Source of the DNA: Mycobacteroides salmoniphilum
GTDB lineage: Bacteria > Actinomycetota > Actinomycetes > Mycobacteriales > Mycobacteriaceae
Assembly (NCBI RefSeq): GCF_004924335.1
Contig: NZ_CP024633.1
Location: 620,001-684,000, forward strand
Length of the DNA: 64,000 nt
Reading direction: 5' to 3'
Shown: positions 8,228 to 16,653 of the stretch, in pieces
Layout of the letters: the number at the start of each line of letters is the position of its first letter
Numbering within the stretch: position 1 is the stretch's first letter
Program-made: the position numbers and the translations under genes
Notes under the pieces: generated by a model
Seen by the model: only the letters and a program-made list of their open reading frames with translations
What the model was told of the DNA's origin: nothing
Database searches by the model: none

Positions 8228-9184
8228 ACTGACGAAGAAGTCCACGAGTTCGGTGACCGTCGTCTCGATCGAGCGAGGGTCGTAACCCAACTCGGTGCGG
8301 GCCTTGGTGATGTTCGCAGTGGGCGAGACGGTCAGCTTGTTGAATGCGGCGCGGCTCAGCGCGTCGTTCTTCAGCAGCTTCCCGATCGGCTCGATGAGCG
8401 GAACCGAGGCGTTGAGCAGACCCATCGGCAGCGCGAACAGCGGACCGCGCTTGCCGACATGGCGCGCGGCCAGGCGACACACCTCTAACAGGCTGCCCAT
8501 GTGGCCGCCGAATAGATAGTTCTCGCCGGTGCGCCCCTTCTCGCCGGCCAGGTATAGCCCGGCCGCGACATCGCGGGCATCGACGAGGTCGTACTTGCTG
8601 TTCACCATGGCGGGAAGTCGTCCGCGGGCACTGTCGAACAGCAGCTTGTTGATGCGGGACAGGTTGGGCAGATCCACCGGGCCGTAGACGCCGGTGGGGT
8701 TGCCGATGACGGCGTCCAATCCGGACTCGATGACCTCGCGCACGGCAACCTCGCCACCCCACTTGGAGCGCTGGTAGACGGGCAGGTCGGCACCCGTCGA
8801 GCGCGGTGAGTTCTCGTCGAGGGTGGCCACACTGTTGGAGTAGGAGTCGATAGAGCTGCAATGCACCATGCGGCGGACGCCGACGGCGAGGGCGGCCTGC
8901 GCGACGGTGCGCGCACCCTCGGTGTTGATGCGCCAGCACAGCTCGTCTTCGTGCTTGAGCGTGATGACCGCCACCAGGTGGTAGACGACCTCGACGCCTG
9001 CGAGGGCCTTGGTCATCGAGGCTAAGTCGAGAACGTCACCGGAGACCCAGGTCACGGCCTCGCGAGTCTCCGGTGAGCTGGGCGCGGCGCGGTCGATGGC
9101 GACCACTTCGTGCCCGTGCTCCACCAGGAGATTGACTAGGTTGGTACCAATGAAGCCGGCGGCTCCGGTGACAGCAGTCTTCAT
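8213..9184 (-). CDS. NAD-dependent epimerase/dehydratase family protein
   Basis: A 323-residue extended SDR. The N-terminal Rossmann motif is TGAAGFIG (residues 5-12), there is DVLDLASM after the second strand, a Ser-rich HCSSIDSYSNS segment and the catalytic YQRSKWGGE (Tyr-x-x-x-Lys). Homologues act on nucleotide sugars, flavonoid-like substrates or 3-beta-hydroxysteroids, so the substrate cannot be named. The ATG at 9184 is chosen because the Rossmann strand MKTAVTG begins there. Upstream in-frame sequence runs toward the divergent transporter gene and does not look coding. Confidence 0.87.
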   Translation of the reverse strand: MKTAVTGAAGFIGTNLVNLLVEHGHEVVAIDRAAPSSPETREAVTWVSGDVLDLASMTKALAGVEVVYHLVAVITLKHEDELCWRINTEGARTVAQAALAVGVRRMVHCSSIDSYSNSVATLDENSPRSTGADLPVYQRSKWGGEVAVREVIESGLDAVIGNPTGVYGPVDLPNLSRINKLLFDSARGRLPAMVNSKYDLVDARDVAAGLYLAGEKGRTGENYLFGGHMGSLLEVCRLAARHVGKRGPLFALPMGLLNASVPLIEPIGKLLKNDALSRAAFNKLTVSPTANITKARTELGYDPRSIETTVTELVDFFVSSGRL

Positions 9185-9339
9185 CTTTGTCCCTCGTGTG
9201 GCTCGGGTGTCGTGACCGCCGGGCGCTGGCGCGGACGACGGGATCGCCACCAACCTACCTAACGCTCGCTTGGTCGGTCTGGTGACATGTATTGCACCGC
9301 ACCCCAGCAGGGTGGGGCAAGTATTGCCATACTCGTCGG

Positions 9340-10917
9340 ATGCGCAAACTGGCGGTGGCCGCATCCGTGCTGCTTGTTGCTGGATGTGGAGTGGGCCGGC
9401 CACCAGGAGCCGTCGATGGCGAGTACCTCACGGTCGGCACCACGGACCGTGTTTCCACGCTCGATCCCGCGGGCGCCTATGACAATGGCTCCTTTCAGGT
9501 CGAGAACCAGGTCTACCCGTTCTTGATGAACTTCACTCCGGGGACCGGCGACCTCAAGCCCGATTTGGCGGCGTCGTGCGGATTCAAGAACCCCACGCTC
9601 TATAGCTGCACGCTCAAGCCCAACACGGTATTCGCCAACGGGCACAAACTGACCTCATCGGACGTGAAGTACTCATATGACCGCGAGCGCGTGATCAATG
9701 ATCCCAACGGGCCGCAGTCGTTGCTTGCCAATCTCGATCGCATCGAGACGTCCGACGACCTGACTGTCGACTTCCTGCTCAAGCTCCCCAACGACCAGAC
9801 CTTTCCTCAGGTGCTGGCCACTAATGCGGGGCCCATTATCGACGAAGAAGTATTTCCGCCCGACCGGCTGCTCGATGACGATGCCATCGCGCATGCCGAA
9901 CCTTTTGCGGGTCCATACACCATCACTTCGCACAGCAAGAATCAGCTGATCGGCCTGCGGGCCAATCCCACATACGTTGGCGGCCTGGGAAAGCCGCAAT
10001 GGGAGCTGGTCGGTATCAAGTACTACTCCGGTGGCGAGAACCTCAAGATCGACATCGAGAACCGTGCCATCGACATCGCGTACCGGAGTCTGTCTCCCAA
10101 TGACATCGAAACGCTGCGGGTCAATCCGCGCCTTGCCGTGCACGAGGGGCCCGGCGGCGAGCTCAGGTACATCGTCTTCAATCTCAAGACCATGCCGGGC
10201 GGCACGGATGTGCAGAAGCTAGCCATCCGCAAGGCCGTCTCCGCGTTGGTAGACCGTGAAGCGTTGTCCCGCAACGTATACAAGGGCGTCTACACCCCGG
10301 TCTATTCAGTGGTGCCCGACTCGATGTCGGGTGCCCTGGAATCTTTCAAGACGCTCTACGGAGCCAAACCCAATGTGGAACTGGCGCGAAAGTTTTTGTC
10401 CGATGCCAAGATTGCGGTTCCGGTGCTGATAAACCTGCAGTACAACCCGGATCACTATGGGAGCAATTCATCGGAGGAGTACGCGGCGGTCAAGGGACAA
10501 CTCGAATCATCCGGCCTATTCCGAGTGGATTTGCAGTCCACCGAGTGGGTCGCCTACCAGGAGCGGCGGTCGACGGACTCGTACCCCGTGTACCAGTTCG
10601 GTTGGTTCCCCGATTTCCCCGATCCCGACAACTATCTGACGCCATTCTTCATGCCGGACAACATGTTGGTGAACCACTTCGAAGATGACACCATCACCCG
10701 GCTCATCACCGCCGAGGTCACCGAACCGGACCGAGCCAAGCGCCTGGGCATCATCGGGCAGATCCAGGATCTGATGGCGCGCGACTATATTTCGACGCTG
10801 CCGCTGCTCACCGGGAAACAGATCGCGGTATCGGTGAAAAATGTCGAGGGGATCAAGCTCGGTCCCTCGTTCAAGTTCCAGTTCACTCCGCTGAAGAAGA
10901 CGAGTAAAGCCGCATGA
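9340..10917 (+). CDS. peptide/opine-type ABC transporter substrate-binding lipoprotein (SBP family 5, Dpp/Opp-like)
   Basis: A 525-residue lipoprotein: signal peptide with lipobox LVAGC, lipidated Cys16. The SBP_bac_5 pattern follows, with LKPDLAASC, CTLKPNTVFANG and HKLTSSDVKYSYDRER early and the YQFGWFPDFPDPDNYLTPFF segment late. It captures small peptides outside the membrane for the two permeases and the fused ATPase encoded next. The start is chosen from the signal peptide; CATACT lies six bases upstream and may be a leaderless -10. It is the first gene of a four-gene operon with 1-4 base overlaps. Confidence 0.93.
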   Translation: MRKLAVAASVLLVAGCGVGRPPGAVDGEYLTVGTTDRVSTLDPAGAYDNGSFQVENQVYPFLMNFTPGTGDLKPDLAASCGFKNPTLYSCTLKPNTVFANGHKLTSSDVKYSYDRERVINDPNGPQSLLANLDRIETSDDLTVDFLLKLPNDQTFPQVLATNAGPIIDEEVFPPDRLLDDDAIAHAEPFAGPYTITSHSKNQLIGLRANPTYVGGLGKPQWELVGIKYYSGGENLKIDIENRAIDIAYRSLSPNDIETLRVNPRLAVHEGPGGELRYIVFNLKTMPGGTDVQKLAIRKAVSALVDREALSRNVYKGVYTPVYSVVPDSMSGALESFKTLYGAKPNVELARKFLSDAKIAVPVLINLQYNPDHYGSNSSEEYAAVKGQLESSGLFRVDLQSTEWVAYQERRSTDSYPVYQFGWFPDFPDPDNYLTPFFMPDNMLVNHFEDDTITRLITAEVTEPDRAKRLGIIGQIQDLMARDYISTLPLLTGKQIAVSVKNVEGIKLGPSFKFQFTPLKKTSKAA

Positions 10918-11939
10918 GCTCCACGCTGCTGCGCTATCTCGGAGTGCGTTTGGCGCTGATCATTCCCACAGCCTGGATCCTGATGACGCTGGTATTCGTG
11001 CTCATGCGCGGCATCGGCGACCCGATCACCGCGCAGGCCGGCGGGCGGCTCACACCCGCCGAGATCGCCAAACGCAAGGCCGAGGCGGGGTTTGACCGAC
11101 CGATCTGGACTCAATACTGGGAGTACCTCACCGGCGTGCTGCGCGGAGACTTCGGGCGCACGTTGACCGACAAGCGCTCGATCACCGACATCATCGTGGT
11201 CAACGGCGCGGCCACCCTGGAGCTTGCCGTTGGTGCCATCCTGCTGGCACTGCTGGTGGGGATTCCCCTGGGGCGCCTGGCAGCAACTCGCCGCGACAAG
11301 ATCACCGACGTGGCGTTGCGGCTGGCGGCGGTGTTCTTCTACGCAGCCCCGGTGTTCTTCGTCGCGATCCTGCTCAAGCTCTTCTTCTCGGTGAAACTGG
11401 GGTGGTTGCCGGCCTCGGGGCGCAGCACCGTGGGGACTGAGATCGCGCTGGACGCCATGCCGCACCGCACGCACCTCTTGCTGGTGGACACCGTGTTGTA
11501 CGGCAACAGTGGATATTTCGTGGATGCACTCAAACATTTGGTGCTACCGGTGCTGGCGCTCGGATTGTTGACCGCCGGGGTGTTCCTGCGGTTGGTGCGC
11601 GTCAACCTCTTGCAGACGCTGCGTGCGGGGTATGTGGACGCCGCCCGCGCCCGCGGGCTTTCGGAGCGAGTGGTCGTGGGACGGCACGCCTTCCGGAACT
11701 CGTTGGTGCCGGTGGTCACGGTGATGGGTATGCAGATCGCCATGCTGCTGGCCGGCGCCGTGCTCACCGAGACGGCCTTTGAGTGGAATGGGTTGGGTTC
11801 ACAGCTGGCGCATTATCTTTCGGCGCGTGACTTCGTCGCGGTGCAGGGCATTGTCACCGTGATCGCGATCATTGTCGCGGTGATGAGCTTCGTCATCGAC
11901 GTGGTGGTCGCTTTTATCGACCCGAGGGTGAGGTTCTGA
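10914..11939 (+). CDS. peptide ABC transporter permease (DppB/OppB type)
   Basis: A 341-residue inner-membrane protein with an N-terminal helix, a periplasmic loop containing the DppB hallmark GFDRPIWTQYWEYL, and five further helices. The EAA-type ATPase contact loop is GYVDAARARGLSERVVVGRHAFRN (two adjoining parts). The ATG overlaps the stop of the binding-protein gene (ATGA). It pairs with the next permease. Confidence 0.95.
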   Translation: MSSTLLRYLGVRLALIIPTAWILMTLVFVLMRGIGDPITAQAGGRLTPAEIAKRKAEAGFDRPIWTQYWEYLTGVLRGDFGRTLTDKRSITDIIVVNGAATLELAVGAILLALLVGIPLGRLAATRRDKITDVALRLAAVFFYAAPVFFVAILLKLFFSVKLGWLPASGRSTVGTEIALDAMPHRTHLLLVDTVLYGNSGYFVDALKHLVLPVLALGLLTAGVFLRLVRVNLLQTLRAGYVDAARARGLSERVVVGRHAFRNSLVPVVTVMGMQIAMLLAGAVLTETAFEWNGLGSQLAHYLSARDFVAVQGIVTVIAIIVAVMSFVIDVVVAFIDPRVRF

Positions 11940-12880
11940 TGACGGCATCGGTTAAGGAACCGGTCGGGGACCGGCTGCGCAGGCTGCCGGGTGTGGGTCT
12001 GTTGCGTTCCACGCATGGCCTGCAGCGGGTCACGCTGGTGGCCGGTCTGGTTCTGGTCTTGGGATTTATTCTCGTCGCGATACTGGCGCCCGTGTTGGCG
12101 CCGTACGGATTCGCGCAGACCAGTGGCGACAGCGTTGATTTCGTGCGACAGCAGGCCCCGTCCTGGCAGCACTGGTTCGGTACCTCGGTGCGGGGTGAAG
12201 ACGTGCTCTCGCGCGTACTGTTCGGTGCCCGCACCGCGCTGCTGGTCATCGTGGCCTCGCTGGTGGTCTCCCTGCCGGTGGGTGTGGCGCTGGGCCTGAC
12301 CTCCGGATACCTGGGCGGCTGGCTGGACCGTGCGCTGGTGCTCGTGACGGACGCGCTGTACGCCATGCCCTCGCTCCTGCTGGCCATCGTGGTGTCGATC
12401 GCGGTCACCGGAGGGCAATCCAGCACCGGCGGAGGCATTCTCGCTGCGGCCATCGCCATCATGGCGGTGTTCGTGCCGCAATACTTTCGGGTGGTACGCA
12501 ATGCCACCGTCGGCATCAAACAGGAGCCGTTCGTGGACGCCGCACGGGTCACCGGGGCCAGCACCCCACGAATCCTGTTCCGGCACATCCTGTCCAATGT
12601 CACCTCGTCGCTGCCGGTGATCATCACCCTCAACGGTGCCGAGGCCATTCTCACGCTGGCCGGCCTGGGATTCCTCGGCTTCGGCATCGAACCCACCCAG
12701 GCCGCCGAATGGGGGTATGACCTCAACAAGGCGCTTTCGGACGTGGCGAACGGCATCTGGTGGACGGGGGTCTTTCCCGGTACCGCCATCGTGTTGGTGG
12801 TGCTCGGGATGACCCTGGTGGGCGAGAGCCTCAACGAGGTCATCAATCCTCTGCTGCGGACGAGGCGGGGGGACGCATGA
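11939..12880 (+). CDS. peptide ABC transporter permease (DppC/OppC type)
   Basis: A 313-residue permease. After an N-terminal helix the DppC marker HWFGTSVRGEDVLSRVLFGA is present, followed by five helices and the EAA loop EPFVDAARVTGASTPRILFR. The start codon shares one base with the previous stop (TGATG), and the end overlaps the ATPase start (ATGA), so the operon is tightly coupled. Confidence 0.95.
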   Translation: MTASVKEPVGDRLRRLPGVGLLRSTHGLQRVTLVAGLVLVLGFILVAILAPVLAPYGFAQTSGDSVDFVRQQAPSWQHWFGTSVRGEDVLSRVLFGARTALLVIVASLVVSLPVGVALGLTSGYLGGWLDRALVLVTDALYAMPSLLLAIVVSIAVTGGQSSTGGGILAAAIAIMAVFVPQYFRVVRNATVGIKQEPFVDAARVTGASTPRILFRHILSNVTSSLPVIITLNGAEAILTLAGLGFLGFGIEPTQAAEWGYDLNKALSDVANGIWWTGVFPGTAIVLVVLGMTLVGESLNEVINPLLRTRRGDA

Positions 12881-14535
12881 GCGAGAAGGAAGCATTGGCT
12901 GCGCTGTCGTTCCAGTCGCTGTCGGTGACATTCAGCACCGACAGCGGTCCGGTGGCCGCTGTCGAAGATGTGTCGTTTGACGTCAAACCGGGAGAGGTGC
13001 TGGCTGTCGTCGGCGAGTCGGGTTCAGGCAAGTCGGTGTCCTCGCGCACCGCCATCCGGCTGCTCCCGGACACCGCGCGCATCACCGGTTCGGTTCTGCT
13101 CGACGGCCGCGACGTCACCACCCTGTCGGGCCGGGAGCTGACGGCCATGCGCGGCAAGGACATCGCGATGGTGTTCCAGGAGCCCGGGGCGGCACTGGAT
13201 CCACTGTTCACCATCGGATACCAGGTGAGTGAGGCCGTTCGCGCACATTCGGATATGGGCCGCGCTCAGGCCCGCGCGCGCGTCATAGAACTACTCACAC
13301 TCGTGCAGCTGCCCGATCCTGAGCGCCGCTACGACTGCTATCCCCATCAGCTCTCGGGTGGCCAGAAACAACGTGTGGTCATCGCGATCGCCATCGCGTG
13401 CGACCCCACGGTCATCATCGCCGACGAGCCGACCACCGCCCTGGACGTGACGGTGCAGGCCGAGATCCTGGAGCTGCTGCGGGATCTACGCGACAGGATC
13501 GGCAGCGCCATCGTGCTCATCACCCACAACATGGGGGTGGTGGCCGATATCGCAGACCGAGTGGTTGTCATGAAGCAGGGCAAGGTTGTCGAAATAGCCC
13601 CGGTGGAACAGCTATTCGCTGAGCCTGCCGAGCCGTACACCCGCGCATTGCTGGCGGCGGTCCCGCACTTGGGCCAGGGAGATCCCGAGCATGCGCCCGC
13701 GCGGAGTCCGGAATCGGCCGAGCCCGTGCTCGAGGTGACCAACCTTGTCGTGGAATTCCCTGGCCTACTGGGCCGCTCGTCCTTCCGCGCGGTGGACGAT
13801 GTGAGCTTCAGTATCGGACGGGGGAAGACCCTGGGGCTGGTGGGGGAGTCGGGATCCGGGAAGTCGACCATCGGCCGATGCGTGGCCGCGCTGCAGCAGC
13901 CCGCCTCGGGGTCGGTACGGATGCTCGGGCAGGAGCTTGTCGGCATGAGCCAGCGCAAGCTGCGCCCGTTGCGCGCCAAGTTCGGTTTCGTGTTTCAGGA
14001 CCCGGCGACCTCGCTCAATCCGAAAATGCGCGTGGGCGACTGCATCGCCGAACCCATGCGGGTGCATCGATACGGCGATCAGCGCAAGATTCTGGGTCGC
14101 GTTGCCGAGCTGATCGATGCCGTGCAACTTCCGGCCGGCACCGAAAACCGCTATCCACATGAGCTTTCGGGAGGCCAACGGCAGCGCGCCAACCTGGCCC
14201 GAGCGCTCGCGTTGGGGCCTGACCTACTGGTCGCGGACGAGCCCACCAGCGCTCTTGACGTGTCTGTGCAGGCGGCGGTGCTGGACCTGTTCGAGGAACT
14301 GCAGCGTCAGTGGCAGTTCGCCTGCCTCTTCATCAGTCATGATCTCGCGGTGGTGGACCGGCTGGCCGACGAGGTCGCGGTGCTACGTCATGGAGTTCTG
14401 GAGGAGCTGGGGCCGCGCGGACAGATTTTGCACAATCCGTCGACCGAGTACACCCGAGCGTTGGTGGCTGCCGTGCCCGTGCCGGATCCCGTAGAACAAC
14501 GGGAGCGGCAGCGCAATCGCCAGCACAGCCTTTAG
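12877..14535 (+). CDS. fused double ATPase of the peptide ABC transporter (DppD-DppF / OppD-OppF type)
   Basis: 552 residues with two complete ABC ATPase domains in one chain. Each has a Walker A motif (GESGSGKS, twice), a signature motif (LSGGQKQR, then LSGGQRQR), a Walker B with DEPT, and a switch His (LITHNMGV, then FISHDLAV). Single-chain fusions of the two peptide-transporter ATPases are usual in mycobacteria. The start ATG overlaps the DppC-like stop. The TAG overlaps the stop of the convergent lipase-fold gene (14532-14535). Confidence 0.95.
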   Translation: MSEKEALAALSFQSLSVTFSTDSGPVAAVEDVSFDVKPGEVLAVVGESGSGKSVSSRTAIRLLPDTARITGSVLLDGRDVTTLSGRELTAMRGKDIAMVFQEPGAALDPLFTIGYQVSEAVRAHSDMGRAQARARVIELLTLVQLPDPERRYDCYPHQLSGGQKQRVVIAIAIACDPTVIIADEPTTALDVTVQAEILELLRDLRDRIGSAIVLITHNMGVVADIADRVVVMKQGKVVEIAPVEQLFAEPAEPYTRALLAAVPHLGQGDPEHAPARSPESAEPVLEVTNLVVEFPGLLGRSSFRAVDDVSFSIGRGKTLGLVGESGSGKSTIGRCVAALQQPASGSVRMLGQELVGMSQRKLRPLRAKFGFVFQDPATSLNPKMRVGDCIAEPMRVHRYGDQRKILGRVAELIDAVQLPAGTENRYPHELSGGQRQRANLARALALGPDLLVADEPTSALDVSVQAAVLDLFEELQRQWQFACLFISHDLAVVDRLADEVAVLRHGVLEELGPRGQILHNPSTEYTRALVAAVPVPDPVEQRERQRNRQHSL

Positions 14536-16535
14536 GAGTCACCTGCGGAGTGCTCGTGGGACGGCCCGGTGGTGGACTTCTTGTGGTCACTGGCACCCGA
14601 GCTTGAGCTGGCATCCGAATGTCCGGGCTTGCTGTCACTTGCCCCGGACACCGATCGCGAGCCTGTCGAGCCGGAGGTGCTCGCACCGTCCTTGGGCGCG
14701 GAAGAGTGTTGTCCACCAACGCTGCTCGACGAGCCAGGGCGTTCGGGGGAACCGTTGGGGGTGCGGGCGCCGGCCCCGGCGCTGGCGGGCGCCGTGCCGT
14801 TCTTCTCTGCCGCCGTCTTCGTCGACTCCGAATCGGTTGTCGGGCCGCCCGGATGGTCGGCGGGTCTGCCGCCCGCAGTTGTCCCGTCATGGCCGGCTAT
14901 CCCATTGCCGCCGATACCGATTTTCGGCGTGATACCCACGGTCTTGTGTGCGGAGGGCTTCTTGTCGGCATCCGGCTTACCCGGTGACTGGCCGGCTTTC
15001 GTGTCACCACCCGCCGGGGAGGATTTGTCGGTGGTGTCCCGGCCGGCTTTGGCGGGGTGATCAGGCTGCGGGGAACTCTTGGTGCTGGATGACTGTTCGG
15101 CCGGGCTATTGGTAACCGTCACACCGTGCGTTTCGCTGACGGAGACCGATTGGCCATTGCGCTTCAGTGTGACGTCGCGCCCCGCCACCTCAAGGGTCGC
15201 TCCCGACGGTGTGGTACTGGTAGCGGCCTTGCCGGTGGATTCGCGAGATTGCTTGGCGGTGTTCTGTTGTGCATCGGATCGGTTGTCGACGGTCGCGATG
15301 ACCTTGCCGCCCTCGGACACGGTGGTCGTGTCGCCGTCCCTGGTAAGTGTGGTGCCGGGATTGGCCTTGACCTGGTCGGTGGAGCGCTGTGCAGACTGGG
15401 TGGACTTGAGGTAATTGGTCACCGCCGAGATGACGTCTCCGGTGTTCAGGCCGTGGTCTACCACCCCGTCACGCGGCACGCCGGGCAGTGCATGCGCTTC
15501 GATATTGACCGCAGTGGAACCCGGTGCCGCGGTGATGAATTGAGATTTATATGGCGTGGCTACCACATCGTCCTTGGTGCTCACTACCAGATAGTCGACG
15601 CCGGGTTTGGTGTCCGGCAGTTTGTTGAGCTTCTCGAGGAAGCGGCTGCCCACGGTTTGTTGCGACAGGGATGGCCAGGCCAGCGTGCCAGCGGCCCCGT
15701 AGATCGCGTCCTTGACGGGCTTCCAGCCGTTGATGTCGACGGAGTTGCCCACCGGGCCGACGAAGTCCGCCAGGCCATTGAAGGTGGTGCCGTGGGTCGA
15801 CGGGGCAAGCTGAACGACATTGGCCACGCTGTCAGATGTGTCCTGCGCCACGAAGTTCTTGATCAGGAGGCCGCCTTGGGAATGGCCCACGAGGTCGACC
15901 TTGCCCGCCCCGGTTCGGTCCAAGACCGTCGCGACTTCGTTGGCGAGCTGCTGGGTGGACACCTCGACATCACCGAAGCCACGCAGTCCGACCTTCCGTC
16001 CGATCGACCCGACGAGTCCCTGAAATCCAGTCTGGCCGTACTCGAAGGTGAATGCCTTCATCCCGGCATCGTGCAGGCTCGTCTTCATTGCATCCCAGTA
16101 CTTCTCATTCTCGGCGGTCCCGTGTACCAGCACGATCGGGATGCTTCCGGTCGTGGGCTTGTCGGCCTCGGACGCGGAAGTCACGGATTCGGACGTGATC
16201 ACCGCATCGAGGCCCTGGCCATTCACGCCCGGGTTCAGCGACACGGTGGCCCGTCTGGTGATCGTCAAGGTAGGTGACGAATCGGAGACGCCATGCTCCG
16301 CTCCGAGTGATGTCGAGCTGGAGGTCAGAGAAATGAACCCCGACTCCACCGTCACTGTCATCGGCGCGGACGACGGATTGACCGTAGTCGTGTGCGGGGC
16401 AGCGGGCGCCCCGTCCGTGACAACCAACGATGCGACGAGGGACGCGGCCAGCAGGACGCGCAGCCTGTCTGTGCGTGGGTGCTGTGAACGGGGATTCCGG
16501 AAGATACCGCTCGCTTGATGCGATGCCGTCGGCAT
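14532..16535 (-). CDS. secreted alpha/beta-hydrolase (lipase/esterase fold) with long disordered C-terminal tail
   Basis: A 667-residue protein. Residues 25-45 form a hydrophobic export signal (VLLAASLVASLVV). The hydrolase domain (about 125-385) has the oxyanion segment VLVHGTAEN, the nucleophile elbow GHSQGG (Ser near 219) and late His candidates in HALPG and DHGLN, as in class 2 lipases. From about 390 to the end it is low in complexity, dominated by Ser, Thr, Gly, Asp, Lys and Pro, without predicted fold. TACCGT lies seven bases before ATG 16535, a leaderless arrangement. It is convergent with the transporter operon. Confidence 0.82.
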   Translation of the reverse strand: MPTASHQASGIFRNPRSQHPRTDRLRVLLAASLVASLVVTDGAPAAPHTTTVNPSSAPMTVTVESGFISLTSSSTSLGAEHGVSDSSPTLTITRRATVSLNPGVNGQGLDAVITSESVTSASEADKPTTGSIPIVLVHGTAENEKYWDAMKTSLHDAGMKAFTFEYGQTGFQGLVGSIGRKVGLRGFGDVEVSTQQLANEVATVLDRTGAGKVDLVGHSQGGLLIKNFVAQDTSDSVANVVQLAPSTHGTTFNGLADFVGPVGNSVDINGWKPVKDAIYGAAGTLAWPSLSQQTVGSRFLEKLNKLPDTKPGVDYLVVSTKDDVVATPYKSQFITAAPGSTAVNIEAHALPGVPRDGVVDHGLNTGDVISAVTNYLKSTQSAQRSTDQVKANPGTTLTRDGDTTTVSEGGKVIATVDNRSDAQQNTAKQSRESTGKAATSTTPSGATLEVAGRDVTLKRNGQSVSVSETHGVTVTNSPAEQSSSTKSSPQPDHPAKAGRDTTDKSSPAGGDTKAGQSPGKPDADKKPSAHKTVGITPKIGIGGNGIAGHDGTTAGGRPADHPGGPTTDSESTKTAAEKNGTAPASAGAGARTPNGSPERPGSSSSVGGQHSSAPKDGASTSGSTGSRSVSGASDSKPGHSDASSSSGASDHKKSTTGPSHEHSAGDS

Positions 16536-16542
16536 GAACCAA

Positions 16543-16548
16543 ACGGTA
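16543..16548 (-). promoter_or_regulatory. -10 element of a leaderless promoter for the lipase-fold gene
   Basis: Minus-strand TACCGT ends seven bases before ATG 16535 and supports that start. Confidence 0.5.
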
Positions 16549-16653
16549 GGTGTTCAGCCGGTTGATCGCATGTCGAGCGTCCCAATTCTGTTGCAACACT
16601 GACAATTTGTGACTGGCGTCACGGTGGAGGGTTGGATGTTGCCGTGCGGGCGG

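Noticed and set aside
11813-12931. 372-codon minus-strand frame
   Set aside because: Antisense to the DppC-like permease and the ATPase start. Its composition (Arg, His, Gln, Gly) is typical of antisense translation.
15126-16277. 383-codon plus-strand frame
   Set aside because: Antisense to the lipase-fold gene, with no start signal or recognisable domain.
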